From Deinococcus peraridilitoris DSM 19664 (GTDB lineage: Bacteria > Deinococcota > Deinococci > Deinococcales > Deinococcaceae), in assembly GCF_000317835.1 (NCBI RefSeq), contig NC_019793.1, forward strand, positions 1,140,001 through 1,204,000: a stretch of DNA of 64,000 nt. The letters are read 5' to 3'. The notes under the pieces are model-generated. The model was not told the origin of the DNA and searched no databases. It worked only from the letters and a program-made list of their open reading frames with translations. Made by a program: the position numbers and the translations under genes. Positions 10,497 through 19,398 of the stretch are shown here, in pieces (position 1 is the stretch's first letter; the number at the start of each line of letters is the position of its first letter).

Positions 10497-11708
10497 CTAC
10501 TTCCCGAGACCACGCGTCATGTTGAGAATGCGCTCGGCATACTTGCGCACCCGCTCCGGACCCATACCCTTCACCTGACGCAGTTCGGCTTCATTCTGGG
10601 GCGCGTGGCGGGCAATTTCAGCCAGGGTCGCGTTGGAGGCCACAATGAAGCGCGACACCTCCTGACGGCGGGCCTCGGCGTTGCGCCACTCGCGCAGTCG
10701 CTCGAAGGCCGCCAGCTGTTCTTCGCTCAGCCCTGCTGTGGGATCGCCCTCCCCCGACCCGGGCGCTTGCGGCAAATCTGGCGCGAGGGGGCCTTCGGGC
10801 TGGGGTTCGGCGTGAAGCGCAGTCGCCTCGTCTTGCACGTCGTCAACGTCGGCCGCCTCGCCGGGCACGGCGGGCACTTCTGGGGCCTGTGCTGCCGCGT
10901 CCGCTTCCAGATCGTCGGCCACCACGGCGAGCGCCACATCACCGGTCAGATCACTCCACAAATCTTCGATGTCTTCCAGGCCAATCGACAGCAGCGTTTC
11001 GCCCTCCGTGTCTCGCCGCGCCGATACTACCCCGCCCAGCGCCGCCTGCGCGGAGAACAGGCCAGTAGAGGGCATGGTCTGCGATACCAGCATCAGGGCG
11101 CCGCTTACCAGCGACGCCCGTTTACCCAGACGTTCGGCCAGTTGCTCCGCGGTGCGTTGCTGCCGCTCCCGGCGGGCTCCCAGGCTGGCAAGGTCGCGGC
11201 GCAGCAAGGTTTCGGCCAGGGCCGGCACTCCTGTACCGCTCAAGGCGGGCACTTCACCGATACCGAGCAGCGCTGCAAAGGTCACGTCCCCGTGGCCGCT
11301 CAGGGCGCCCGCATCACGGTACGCCGCCAGGGACACGCCACTGGCAAATACACCGCTGCCCGGCGCGTACGTCACGTCGGCAATCAGCCGCGCCTCGGCT
11401 TTTCGGGCCCGCTTGACGGCGCGCTCGTCCGGCTGGAAGGTCCACACCAGGGACTCACGCCAATCGGCGTCGAAGGCGCCGAGCTCGAAACCGGCCGCAC
11501 GGGCCGCCACGCCACGCAGCGGCACACGCGGATCGATGCGCAAGGTGGCGCCGCCGGACAGCGAAGCGAGCGCAGAAAGCAGCGCCGCCTCGTCAGGGAA
11601 CAACAGCGCCCAGTCCGCGCCTTCCAGCGCGGCCAGCAGGTCGGCAAACGGCGTATGGTCCGCGGGATGCGCCGCCCGGGCAAGACGCGTATCGAATGTG
11701 TGGTTCAT
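10497..11708 (-). CDS. HRDC domain-containing protein
   Basis: 403-residue protein. The C-terminal 75 residues (about 326-400) form an HRDC domain: LSEEQLAAFERLREWRN followed by NATLAEIARHAP and the helical KGMGPERVRKYAERIL end. HRDC domains in RecQ helicases and RNase D bind nucleic acid. The N-terminal 260 residues have no motif I recognise, and residues about 270-325 are acidic, Pro/Ala-rich and probably disordered. No helicase or nuclease motif is present. AAGGAG lies near the ATG. A freestanding HRDC protein of this sort is known in Deinococcus; its role here is unknown. Confidence 0.8.
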   Translation of the reverse strand: MNHTFDTRLARAAHPADHTPFADLLAALEGADWALLFPDEAALLSALASLSGGATLRIDPRVPLRGVAARAAGFELGAFDADWRESLVWTFQPDERAVKRARKAEARLIADVTYAPGSGVFASGVSLAAYRDAGALSGHGDVTFAALLGIGEVPALSGTGVPALAETLLRRDLASLGARRERQQRTAEQLAERLGKRASLVSGALMLVSQTMPSTGLFSAQAALGGVVSARRDTEGETLLSIGLEDIEDLWSDLTGDVALAVVADDLEADAAAQAPEVPAVPGEAADVDDVQDEATALHAEPQPEGPLAPDLPQAPGSGEGDPTAGLSEEQLAAFERLREWRNAEARRQEVSRFIVASNATLAEIARHAPQNEAELRQVKGMGPERVRKYAERILNMTRGLGK

Positions 11709-11774
11709 GCTTTCTCCTTGAATGACGAGGCGAAACGGTCCTGACCGACCTGACCGTGCACCGGCAAGCGCGAC

Positions 11775-12680
11775 TTACTTGCCGAAGCGTCGATCGCGCT
11801 CCTGAAAGCTGCGCAACGCCCGCAGGAAGTCCACTTTACGAAAGCCCGGCCAGTTGACGTCGCAAAAATAGTATTCGCTGTACGCGGCCTGCCACAGCAA
11901 AAAGCCCGACAGGCGCACTTCGCCCGACGTGCGGATAATGAAATCGGGATCGGGAGCGCCAGCGGTGTACAGGTTGGCACCGATGTCATCCACCGTGAGC
12001 GAGGCGGCGAGTTCACCCAGCGACGCGCCCTCGGCGGCCTTGGCACGCAACAGGCGCCGGACGGACTCGGCAATTTCCTCGCGGCCTCCATAACCGATGG
12101 CGATGTTGAGCACCAGGCCGTCGTAGCCTTCGGTGGCGCGCTCCAGATCCAGCAGGTTCTGGCGCACGCCTTCGGGAAAGTCTTCCAGATCCCCGATCAT
12201 CTTGATCCGCACCCGGTTTTTGTGAATGCGTGGATCGTGAATCATCTTGGCGGCTTCCCCGGCGAAGAGCTCCAGCAAATGAGCGACCTCACCCGCGTCG
12301 CGGCCCTTGTTGTCCGTCGAGAAGACCCACAGGGTGATGTGCGGAATGCCCAGCTCCAGACACCATTCCAGCACCTCGTAGGCTTTGTGGGCCCCCAGGG
12401 TGTGCCCGAGGTTTCTGGCCATTCCGGCCGCGCGCGCAAAGCGGCGGTTGCCGTCGAGAATCAGGCCGATGTGCTGCGGCAGACGCGAGGCAGAGCGCAC
12501 CTTGCGCTCCAGGCGGCCTCCGTACAGCCAGTACAGCGGCCTGGAGAACGCGCCCGCGGCGCGCAGCCAAAGCGGAAGTCGGGGTGCGGTCACGGGCCCC
12601 AGTGTAGAGGCTGCGCGCGCTGCTGATACCGACTCGGGCAAACGGGGCGCCGCTGAACCTGGAGTGTCGGGAATACTCAC
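11775..12680 (-). CDS. uppS: Isoprenyl transferase (undecaprenyl-diphosphate synthase family)
   Basis: 301-residue cis-prenyltransferase making the polyprenyl carrier lipid for cell-wall synthesis. The signature HIGLILDGNRRFARA holds the catalytic Asp, LWVFSTDN follows, and the C-terminal IIRTSGEVRLSGFLLWQ and WPGFRKVDF segments are family hallmarks. Start: GTG at 12680 is favoured because GAGG lies 8 bases upstream, inside the mutY stop region. A TTG seven codons earlier or an internal GTG before TAPRLPLW are alternatives. The N-terminal 50 residues are not part of the family fold. Coding overlaps or abuts mutY, so it is co-transcribed with it. Confidence 0.92.
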   Translation of the reverse strand: MSIPDTPGSAAPRLPESVSAARAASTLGPVTAPRLPLWLRAAGAFSRPLYWLYGGRLERKVRSASRLPQHIGLILDGNRRFARAAGMARNLGHTLGAHKAYEVLEWCLELGIPHITLWVFSTDNKGRDAGEVAHLLELFAGEAAKMIHDPRIHKNRVRIKMIGDLEDFPEGVRQNLLDLERATEGYDGLVLNIAIGYGGREEIAESVRRLLRAKAAEGASLGELAASLTVDDIGANLYTAGAPDPDFIIRTSGEVRLSGFLLWQAAYSEYYFCDVNWPGFRKVDFLRALRSFQERDRRFGK

Positions 12681-12690
12681 GCTGGAAACC

Positions 12691-13716
12691 TCACATTTCA
12701 AACAATGCCGTCTGAGCCTGACGCGTCAGTGAGAGCGCTTTGTGGTCCAGCCGCGAAAGGGCGTGGGCCTGGATGGCCTGACGGGGCAGATCGGCTTGCG
12801 CTTCGTAGACACGCAAGGTCACCTGCCGGTGCGTCATGGTGTGCGACACCGTTCCCAGCAGTCGGGCGTGGCGCGCACCCAGCCGACCCAACAGCCGTTC
12901 CAGCGCGCCCTGTTCGTCACCATCCTCGACAGGTTCTGTGGGCAGACCGGACAGCCCGCCCAGCAGGCCGCCTTGACGGATTTCCAGGTACGCCGCGTGC
13001 GCGTCGCCGATCAAAAGGGCCACGGCAGGCCACGCCTGCACTGGCGCGCGTCTTTTGGGCGTCGGGAAGTCCCCCGGACGGCCGCTCTTTCGCGCCTGGC
13101 AGAAGGAACTCAACGGGCACACTCCACAACGCGGACTTTTCGGCGTGCAGACGGTCGCGCCCAGATCCATCAGCGCCTCGTTCCAGCGCCCCGGATCCGC
13201 GCGAAAAAGCAGCTCGTCGGCCCGGGCCTGGACCCAGAGCTCGCCGGGCTCCTTTTCAGCGTGAAGCCGTGACAGTACCCGCCGGACGTTTCCGTCGTTC
13301 ACCGCGCGCTCTTCACCGTACGCGATGCTGGTGATGGCAGCGGCAGTATAAGGCCCGATTCCCGGCAAGGCGAGCCACTCCTCATAATTTTGGGGAAACC
13401 CGTCGCGCACCACGACCTGCGCCGCGCGGTGAAGGTGACGCGCCCGGGCGTAATACCCGCACCCCTCCCAGGCCTTGAGCACCGCCTCAATGGGAGCTGT
13501 CGCCAGCGCTGCCACATCCGGGAACGCCGTGAGAAAACGCTCGAAGTACACTTTGCCGCGCACCACCTGCGTCTGCTGCAACAGCACTTCAGATACCCAC
13601 ACCCGGTACGGATCTCTCCGACCTGGCGACGCCGCACGCCACGGCAAATCGCGTGCGTGTTCGTCGAACCAGGCCAGCAGGGCCTGGGGCAGGAAGAGAA
13701 ATGGGTCAGAAGTCAT
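12691..13716 (-). CDS. mutY: A/G-specific adenine glycosylase MutY
   Basis: 341-residue DNA glycosylase that removes adenine mispaired with 8-oxoguanine. Catalytic E43 lies in VSEVLLQQTQV, the helix-hairpin-helix is around LPGIGPYTAAAI (117-128), and catalytic D141 is in NDGNVRRVLSR. The [4Fe-4S] cysteines C190, C197, C200 and C206 fit Cx6Cx2Cx5C. A NUDIX-like 8-oxoG recognition domain occupies about 225-341. The start at 13716 is preferred over longer in-frame forms because a TATACT -10 hexamer sits just upstream. It heads the mutY-uppS-HRDC cluster. Confidence 0.96.
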   Translation of the reverse strand: MTSDPFLFLPQALLAWFDEHARDLPWRAASPGRRDPYRVWVSEVLLQQTQVVRGKVYFERFLTAFPDVAALATAPIEAVLKAWEGCGYYARARHLHRAAQVVVRDGFPQNYEEWLALPGIGPYTAAAITSIAYGEERAVNDGNVRRVLSRLHAEKEPGELWVQARADELLFRADPGRWNEALMDLGATVCTPKSPRCGVCPLSSFCQARKSGRPGDFPTPKRRAPVQAWPAVALLIGDAHAAYLEIRQGGLLGGLSGLPTEPVEDGDEQGALERLLGRLGARHARLLGTVSHTMTHRQVTLRVYEAQADLPRQAIQAHALSRLDHKALSLTRQAQTALFEM

Positions 13717-13725
13717 GCCGCGGGC

Positions 13726-13731
13726 AGTATA
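13726..13731 (-). promoter_or_regulatory. -10 element of mutY (near-leaderless)
   Basis: TATACT lies 9 bases before the mutY ATG, placing the expected transcription start within 3 bases of the start codon. Confidence 0.55.
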
Positions 13732-13828
13732 GTAAACCCACCGCGGCGCGACTGTGCTGCTTCGCCAGCCCGGCGGGGAGTCCGGCATGTATCCCCGCGT
13801 TTCACGCGTCTGTCCCACCCTGCAAACC

Positions 13829-14503
13829 ATGACAAGCGAACCCAAACTCCCCCGCACGCTGGAAATGCCCGCCATCACCGAGGCGAGCTATTCAACCAAC
13901 GCGGCCAACAGCCTGATTCACCTGTACCGGGCAGAAGTGGGACGCATGACGGCGTATCGGGGCCGACTGGACACCACCACCAACTGGGCCATCGTGACCA
14001 CGGCGGGTCTCACGTCGTTCGGGCTGGGCAACCGCGAAAACAGCCACGCCATCTTTCTTTTCGCGATGTTTATGAATTACTTTTTTCTGCACCTGGAGGC
14101 GCGGCGCTTCCGGACTTTCGAAATCACCCATCACCGGGTACGGATCATGGAGCGCTTCTTTTATCCGGCCATGCTGGGCGAGAAAGTCGACGCGGGCTGG
14201 CATCAGCTGCTCTTGGGCGAGCTGGCCAAACCGCGCAGTCCCATTCCACGCCTGGACGCGGTGGGCTGGCGGCTGCGGCGCAATTACCTGTGGATTTACG
14301 CGGCAGTGGTGATCGCCTGGATGGCCAAACTCGATTTGATGCGCGACCCGGGCGCACGGCCCACCTTCGCGGGATTTCTTGAACTGGCCTCGATCGGCAA
14401 CCTGCCGGGTTTCATCGTCGCAACCGCGGTGCTGACGTTCTATGTGTTTCTGATCCGCCTGGCCATTCGCGCCACCCGTCAGTATCCGCTCGAACAGGAC
14501 TGA
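13829..14503 (+). CDS. DUF2270 family membrane protein
   Basis: 224-residue predicted inner-membrane protein matching the DUF2270 pattern: an N-terminal cytoplasmic stretch with [27 protein letters not shown], two close hydrophobic segments (about 60-100), an amphipathic middle ([22 protein letters not shown]), then two C-terminal membrane helices. Function is unknown. The start ATG at 13829 is chosen because the upstream extension is not family-like. No ribosome-binding site is visible. Confidence 0.8.
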   Translation: MTSEPKLPRTLEMPAITEASYSTNAANSLIHLYRAEVGRMTAYRGRLDTTTNWAIVTTAGLTSFGLGNRENSHAIFLFAMFMNYFFLHLEARRFRTFEITHHRVRIMERFFYPAMLGEKVDAGWHQLLLGELAKPRSPIPRLDAVGWRLRRNYLWIYAAVVIAWMAKLDLMRDPGARPTFAGFLELASIGNLPGFIVATAVLTFYVFLIRLAIRATRQYPLEQD

Positions 14504-14606
14504 ACGACGCCCGTCAGGACAGTTAGCGAATGGTCGTTGTGGCCCCGCACATTTCGGGCAGCTGGTTGTGTGTCGACGGCTGATGGCCGATGGCCGGTGG
14601 CTTCGG

Positions 14607-14612
14607 TACACT
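14607..14612 (+). promoter_or_regulatory. -10 element of the flavin reductase gene (leaderless type)
   Basis: TACACT lies 6 bases before the ATG at 14619 and decides the start over an in-frame ATG at 14568. Confidence 0.5.
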
Positions 14613-14618
14613 CCTGTC

Positions 14619-15080
14619 ATGCCAATTCCTGCGCATGAGTTTCGCCAGACGCTGGGACGCTGGGCGAGCGGCGTGACCATTGTGACCGTTTCGCACGGCA
14701 CCGAAGTGCATGGCATGACTGCCAGTGCCTTTCTGTCCGTTTCCCTCGACCCGCCGCTGATTCTGGTGGCCATCGACCGGGGCGCGCACATGCACGGCGC
14801 CCTCGAAGAAGCGGACCGCTTCGGGGTCAGCATTCTTTCCAACACCCAGCGGGAGCTGAGCAACCACTTCGCGCGCCGCGGAGGAGAAATGGAAGTGCCC
14901 TGGGTGGATTTCGAAGGCTTGCCTCTCATCGGCGGAGCGATCGCGCAACTGGTGTGCCGCCGCACCGAACGTCACGCGGGCGGTGATCACACGCTGTTCG
15001 TGGGCGAAGTCGAATACAGCCGGTATACCGACGACGATCCGCTGGTGTACTTTCGCGGTCAGTACCACGAGCTCGGTTGA
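14619..15080 (+). CDS. Flavin reductase-like FMN-binding domain protein
   Basis: 153-residue protein of the flavin reductase split-barrel family. It shows LGRWASGVTIVTV (12-24), HGMTASAFLSVSLDPPLILVAI (31-52) and the SILSNTQRELSNHFA segment, which together form the FMN site. Such proteins supply reduced flavin to monooxygenases or reduce flavin with NAD(P)H; no monooxygenase gene is adjacent. The core fold is complete at this length. Confidence 0.88.
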   Translation: MPIPAHEFRQTLGRWASGVTIVTVSHGTEVHGMTASAFLSVSLDPPLILVAIDRGAHMHGALEEADRFGVSILSNTQRELSNHFARRGGEMEVPWVDFEGLPLIGGAIAQLVCRRTERHAGGDHTLFVGEVEYSRYTDDDPLVYFRGQYHELG

Positions 15081-15232
15081 ACTGCACGGAGGACGCCCAG
15101 GTGTCTACCGCTTCAGTTCTACCGTTCTGGAAACAGCACGCAGAACTCCAGAACCCAGCGGCAACACGCTTCCCTACTTGCCTCCGCTCGCCCCGCGTTT
15201 TGGGAGAACACCAAAACTCAAGTAGGAGCTAC

Positions 15233-15967
15233 TCAAGTGTCCTGCTCCATCAAGGCTTGCATTCCGGCAACCGCACCGAGGCGCAGTGAAGTATCGGTAT
15301 ACGGTGTCAGCGGCGTGGCGTCGGGTCCCAGTTCGATCAGGTAAGCACCACGTGACTTGGCCAGGCGGCCCAGACTCGCGGCCGGTTCGACCACACTGCT
15401 CGTTCCGATCACCAGTGCCACCTCGGCCGATTCGAAGGCCTGCCAGGACCGCTTCAGGTCATCTTCGAGCAGCATTTCACCGAACCACACCACATTGGGC
15501 CGCGCCCGCGCGCCGCAGCGCTGGCAGTGCGCGGGAGGCGAAAAATCACGCGGCGCGGGCAGCGATTGGATGAGGGCGCAACGTTCGCAGCGCGCGGTGT
15601 TCAAATTGCCGTGCAATTCGATCAGCCGTTTGCTTCCCGCGCGGCCGTGCAGACCGTCCACGTTCTGGGTGACCAGCAAAAACGCCTCACTCACGCGGCG
15701 TTCCAGTTCCACGAGCGCCCGGTGGGCAGCGTTCGGTTCAGCCTGCATGCAGGCGCGGTACCGCTCGGCGTACCAGTTCCACACGAACAACGGATCGCGC
15801 GCGTACGCTGCGGGCGAAGCCAGCTCTTCGGGCGTAAAGCGCGCCCACAGGCCGGTCTGTGCGTCACGGAAAGTCGGAATGCCGCTTTCGGCTGAAATCC
15901 CCGCACCGGTCAGCACGGCCACCCGGGAAGCGCGGCCCAGTGCGCGGCGGGCTTGGGACAATGACAT
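15233..15967 (-). CDS. cobB: NAD-dependent protein deacylase (sirtuin, CobB-like class III)
   Basis: 244-residue sirtuin. GAGISAESGIPTFRD (21-35) and TQNVDGLH (100-107) bind NAD+, H119 in ELHGN is the catalytic base, and four cysteines (127, 130, 148, 151) form the zinc site. The Y66-x-x-R69 pair in the WNWYAERYR segment is the marker of class III sirtuins, which prefer succinyl- and malonyl-lysine. This suggests desuccinylase activity as well as deacetylation. CATAAT lies 6 bases before the start codon, so the transcript is probably leaderless. Confidence 0.93.
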   Translation of the reverse strand: MSLSQARRALGRASRVAVLTGAGISAESGIPTFRDAQTGLWARFTPEELASPAAYARDPLFVWNWYAERYRACMQAEPNAAHRALVELERRVSEAFLLVTQNVDGLHGRAGSKRLIELHGNLNTARCERCALIQSLPAPRDFSPPAHCQRCGARARPNVVWFGEMLLEDDLKRSWQAFESAEVALVIGTSSVVEPAASLGRLAKSRGAYLIELGPDATPLTPYTDTSLRLGAVAGMQALMEQDT

Positions 15968-15973
15968 ACCGAG

Positions 15974-15979
15974 ATTATG
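15974..15979 (-). promoter_or_regulatory. -10 element of the sirtuin gene (leaderless type)
   Basis: CATAAT lies 6 bases from the ATG at 15967. Confidence 0.5.
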
Positions 15980-16030
15980 ACGACAGGCCGGTCATTTGCA
16001 GGACCAGCCTGTCACCTTTACGGGTGGCGC

Positions 16031-16525
16031 TTACAGCGTGTCGCCCATGCCACCCGAGCAGGACGCGCCACGCTCCGGCGCCTGAGAGCCACTTTCGTAG
16101 GCTTCCAGGAAGCGCTCCAGGCGTTTGTCATCGGCGTTCTCCACGCTCAGCTGCCGATTCCAGGCGCTGACCACTACCGGGCTGGGCAGGTTGGGGTAAG
16201 GAGAGAGCAGGGTGTGACCGCGCCCGTCCACCAGGGCCTTGAGCTTGTCCACTTCAGCGGACGGCAGGTCAGGGCGGTACGTTATCCACACTGCACCGTG
16301 TTCGAGGCTGTGCACGGCATATTCGTTGGCGATGGGCTGGTCATAGACGCCGCAGTTCTGCCACACCGGATTGTGCAGGCCTCCCACCGGTGGAGTTTCG
16401 GTGTAATCGATTCGCCCCTGCTGATGCTGCGAGCCCTGATAGTTGAAGGTCTTTTCGCCTTCGATCTTGCCTCCACCGCAGGAAGCAAGCACAAAGACCA
16501 GACCGATGAGCCAGACATTTTTCAT
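16031..16525 (-). CDS. DUF3105 domain lipoprotein
   Basis: 164-residue predicted lipoprotein. The signal sequence ends in a lipobox (VLASC, Cys16). The rest is a DUF3105 domain: [36 protein letters not shown] and the C-terminal [10 protein letters not shown]. The conserved His and Cys residues suggest a metal or redox role, but the function is not established. The C-terminus has a further cysteine (GASCSGGMG). Confidence 0.82.
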   Translation of the reverse strand: MKNVWLIGLVFVLASCGGGKIEGEKTFNYQGSQHQQGRIDYTETPPVGGLHNPVWQNCGVYDQPIANEYAVHSLEHGAVWITYRPDLPSAEVDKLKALVDGRGHTLLSPYPNLPSPVVVSAWNRQLSVENADDKRLERFLEAYESGSQAPERGASCSGGMGDTL

Positions 16526-16528
16526 GCA

Positions 16529-16783
16529 CTACAGGCTAACATCCTGCCGCGTTCGAGGCGAGGAGCTTCGTCCTTCGGGCCGCCACCCACCACGAATCCG
16601 CACCAGGATGCACCAGCACGACCACACCAGCAGCGGCACACCCGTAGACCAGGCCATGACCGGACCGAAGGCCAGTCCTGAAGGCAACCAACCGAGCGCA
16701 TGCCCCACGGAGAGCAGCCAGCAGCAGGCCAGCATGCCGATGAGCAGCCAGGACGTGAGCCTGCGAGACACGAAGTGGTACAT
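16529..16783 (-). CDS. Small hypothetical membrane protein (about 84 aa)
   Basis: An open frame from ATG 16783 encodes about 84 residues with two hydrophobic segments (SWLLIGMLACCWLLSVG and VPLLVWSCWCILV) and a basic, polar C-terminus. I recognise no family. It lies 3 bases upstream of the DUF3105 gene in the same direction. Coding status rests on membrane-like composition only. Confidence 0.45.
   Translation of the reverse strand: MYHFVSRRLTSWLLIGMLACCWLLSVGHALGWLPSGLAFGPVMAWSTGVPLLVWSCWCILVRIRGGWRPEGRSSSPRTRQDVSL
16533..16538 (-). promoter_or_regulatory. -10 element of the DUF3105 gene (leaderless type)
   Basis: TAGCCT lies 7 bases from the ATG at 16525. It falls inside the 3' end of the neighbouring small membrane-protein gene. 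Confidence 0.45.
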
Positions 16784-16890
16784 ACGTGCAGGTTCACACC
16801 CGGCGGTGAAGCGCACAGGATGTCGGTCCTAAGACTCCTAGAGGGCGAGTTGACCTGGTCTTCAAAAATGATGTTGCGCCACAGAGAAGC

Positions 16891-17103
16891 TCAGGTGCGT
16901 CGGGAAAGAAAGATGCGGATCACGGTCAGGATCAGGGCCCAGCCCAGGGAGGGAATCACCTCGACTGCCGCCGAGGTCGCCAAGTCGCCGCGCGAGTCGG
17001 CGTAACCGAGCCAGCCAAAATAGCGGATCAGGGTGAACACGACGAAAATCACGACGAAACTGCGCAGGAAATCAAGCGCGAAGTGTCGCCAGTCAGGCTT
17101 CAT
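16891..17103 (-). CDS. Small hypothetical membrane protein (70 aa)
   Basis: 70-residue protein with two predicted membrane helices (FLRSFVVIFVVFTLIRYF and IPSLGWALILTVIRIFL). The ATG at 17103 is chosen over an upstream extension because TACGCT lies 7 bases before it. I recognise no family and no partner. Confidence 0.6.
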   Translation of the reverse strand: MKPDWRHFALDFLRSFVVIFVVFTLIRYFGWLGYADSRGDLATSAAVEVIPSLGWALILTVIRIFLSRRT

Positions 17104-17110
17104 ACCGGTC

Positions 17111-17116
17111 AGCGTA
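17111..17116 (-). promoter_or_regulatory. -10 element of the 70-aa membrane protein gene
   Basis: TACGCT lies 7 bases before the ATG at 17103, the leaderless layout. Confidence 0.45.
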
Positions 17117-17381
17117 GCCGTGCAAACCTGTGAAGTGGGTGAGGCGCCCCTGTGGTTCGTTGAAGCCCTGAGCCCAGGCACGAAGCGCACGGCACCCTCT
17201 CTTAACACACAGTCCCGCCTGGAAACTGCATGCTAGCGTTTCTACAGCATTCCGCCGGTTTTCAGCTTCACACGCAGACTCAGCGGCAAATTCACAGTGC
17301 CGTTTCCATTTTCAGTTTTGCACCCGCTCAAGCAACCTTCAACGCGAAACCCACATCCAACTGATTTGCTTCGGAGGATTC

Positions 17382-18821
17382 ATGCCGCAACCCAGCACCC
17401 TCGCCGAACTTCTCCAACTGCCCGAGTACCAGGGGCGTTCCCCGTTCGACGGTCAAGTCCGCTCGGTCCAGGACGAAGTGCGTGCCAACCTCGTGCGCAA
17501 GATCCGCGCGGGCGAGACGCTCTTCCCGGGCATCGTGGGCTTCGAGGAGACCGTCATTCCCCAGCTGACCAACGCGCTGCTGGCACGTCAGAACTTCATT
17601 CTGCTGGGACTGCGCGGTCAGGCCAAGAGCCGCATCCTGCGCCAGATCACCGACCTGCTCGACGTGCGCGTGCCGGCCATCGACGGCAACGAAATGAACG
17701 ACGATCCGCTCAATCCCATCTCAGCCGAGGGACGCGCGATGCTCGAAGCGCACGGACTGGAGACACCCATCCGCTGGATCGAGCGCGCTGAGCGCTATGT
17801 CGAGAAGCTCGCCACGCCCGACGTGACGGTCGCCGACCTGATCGGCGACGTGGACCCCATCAAGGCCGCGCGTCTGGGAACCGCCCTGGGTGACGTGCGC
17901 AGCATGCATTTCGGGCTGTTGCCGCGCGCCAACCGCGGAATATTCGCGGTCAACGAACTGGCCGACCTGGCGCCCAAGGTGCAGGTGGCGCTCTTTAACA
18001 TCCTGCAGGAAGGCGACGTGCAGATCAAAGGCTATCCGGTGCGTCTGGAACTCGATGTGATGCTGGTTTTCAGCGCCAACCCCGAGGACTACACCGCGCG
18101 TGGCAAGATCGTCACGCCGCTCAAGGACCGCATCGGCAGCGAGATCCGCACGCATTACCCCAAGACGGTCGACCTGGGCATGGACATCACCGCGCAGGAA
18201 GCTTACCGTGAGGAGAGCGTGCGCGTGCCGACTTTCGTGGCCGAGCTGATCGAGGAAATCGCTTTCCAGGCCCGCGAGGACAACCGGGTGGACAAACTCT
18301 CCGGCGTCAGTCAGCGTCTGCCGATCTCCCTGATGGAGATCTCGTGTGCCAACGCCGAGCAGCGCGCACTGCGTACAGGTGACGAAACCGTGACGCGCAT
18401 CGCCGACATCTACGCGGGTCTGCCCGCCATCACCGGCAAGATGGAGCTGGAGTACGAAGGTGAGCTCAAGGGCGCCGAGAACGTCGCGCGCGAAATCATC
18501 CGCAAGGCAGCCGGCGCCGTCTTTGCCCGCCGTTACGCCTCAGTGGACACTGAAGAGATCGAGAAGTGGTTCGAGGGCGGACAGGTCTTTCGTGTACCCC
18601 AGCAGGGGGACGCGGGCGCAGCCCTCAACGAGATTCGCCGCGTGCCGGGCCTTTACCAGTTCGCCGCCGAAATGGCCGAAGGCAGCAGTGACGCCCAGCG
18701 CCTCGCTGCCGCCGAGTTCATCCTGGAAGGCCTGTATGGTCGCAAGAAGCTCTCACGCGCCGAGGAATCCTACGCCGCGCCCGAGAAAGAAACGGTCAAG
18801 CGCGGCGGACGCTGGAACTGA
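17382..18821 (+). CDS. MoxR-like AAA+ ATPase (magnesium-chelatase I-like)
   Basis: 479-residue AAA+ ATPase. The P-loop is [11 protein letters not shown] (G76-G79-K82-S83). The Walker B region is [16 protein letters not shown] with an Asn where most ATPases have Asp, and sensor-type residues lie in [16 protein letters not shown]. It resembles MoxR/ChlI-type ATPases, which act with VWA-domain partners as metallochaperones or remodelling machines. A VWA gene lies 0.6 kb downstream in the same direction, with a lipoprotein gene between. GGAGGA lies just before the ATG. Confidence 0.88.
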   Translation: MPQPSTLAELLQLPEYQGRSPFDGQVRSVQDEVRANLVRKIRAGETLFPGIVGFEETVIPQLTNALLARQNFILLGLRGQAKSRILRQITDLLDVRVPAIDGNEMNDDPLNPISAEGRAMLEAHGLETPIRWIERAERYVEKLATPDVTVADLIGDVDPIKAARLGTALGDVRSMHFGLLPRANRGIFAVNELADLAPKVQVALFNILQEGDVQIKGYPVRLELDVMLVFSANPEDYTARGKIVTPLKDRIGSEIRTHYPKTVDLGMDITAQEAYREESVRVPTFVAELIEEIAFQAREDNRVDKLSGVSQRLPISLMEISCANAEQRALRTGDETVTRIADIYAGLPAITGKMELEYEGELKGAENVAREIIRKAAGAVFARRYASVDTEEIEKWFEGGQVFRVPQQGDAGAALNEIRRVPGLYQFAAEMAEGSSDAQRLAAAEFILEGLYGRKKLSRAEESYAAPEKETVKRGGRWN

Positions 18822-18897
18822 AGTGGTGTGAAAGGACCGAGCTTGCCTTCTTCAACCTTCGAGCCGCAGGCCAGTTCAAAATTGCAGGGAGGTGCAG

Positions 18898-19371
18898 ATG
18901 AAGACAGTACGAGTGGCTTGCGTGGCGTTGGCCATGGTGTTGGCAGGGTGCGGAACTCAAGCGGCAACTGACGGCGCTCCGCCCGTCTGTACTCCTGTGA
19001 TCACGCCGCCCAGCCTGGAAGTCTACGCGCCCACCGAGCCGGGCGGCAATACGGCGACCTACGTGGTGACGGCGCCGAGCACGCTTGTCGTGAAGTCGGA
19101 CGGCGCATATGGCAATTCTGGGTGCGCGACACAGTTTGTTCAGTCCCTCAGTCTGGTCGTCGGCGATGACCTGGCGTTGACCGAAACGCGGACCGTCAAG
19201 AGCGTGACAGAAGCACGCGAGCATCCGTTCATGTTCTCCTTGCCGTTGGAGCCTGGAAAGGCCGGTATTCCCACTTCCGGCGAAGTCTTGCTCAGGCTCC
19301 GCCTGCAAAGCCAGCAATTCGGTCAGTTCGACTCCCTGCCAGAGGCCACGGTAAAGGTCATCGTTCGCTAG
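18898..19371 (+). CDS. Hypothetical lipoprotein between the AAA and VWA genes
   Basis: 157-residue predicted lipoprotein. MKTVRVACVALAMVLAGC is a type II signal peptide with lipobox LAGC (Cys18). The rest is soluble and beta-rich (LVVGDDLALTETRTVKS, GEVLLRLRLQSQQFG). The ATG at 18898 is preferred to an in-frame GTG six bases earlier because GGAGG lies 5 bases before it. I do not recognise a family. It splits an ATPase-VWA pair that is usually adjacent. Confidence 0.7.
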   Translation: MKTVRVACVALAMVLAGCGTQAATDGAPPVCTPVITPPSLEVYAPTEPGGNTATYVVTAPSTLVVKSDGAYGNSGCATQFVQSLSLVVGDDLALTETRTVKSVTEAREHPFMFSLPLEPGKAGIPTSGEVLLRLRLQSQQFGQFDSLPEATVKVIVR

Positions 19372-19398
19372 CTGCCCAAAGGGGCAGGAAGGACAACC

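Noticed and set aside
9588..11744. 718-codon open frame on the plus strand
   Set aside because: It lies opposite the trmH and HRDC genes, which have family support, and its composition is that of a GC-rich antisense shadow.
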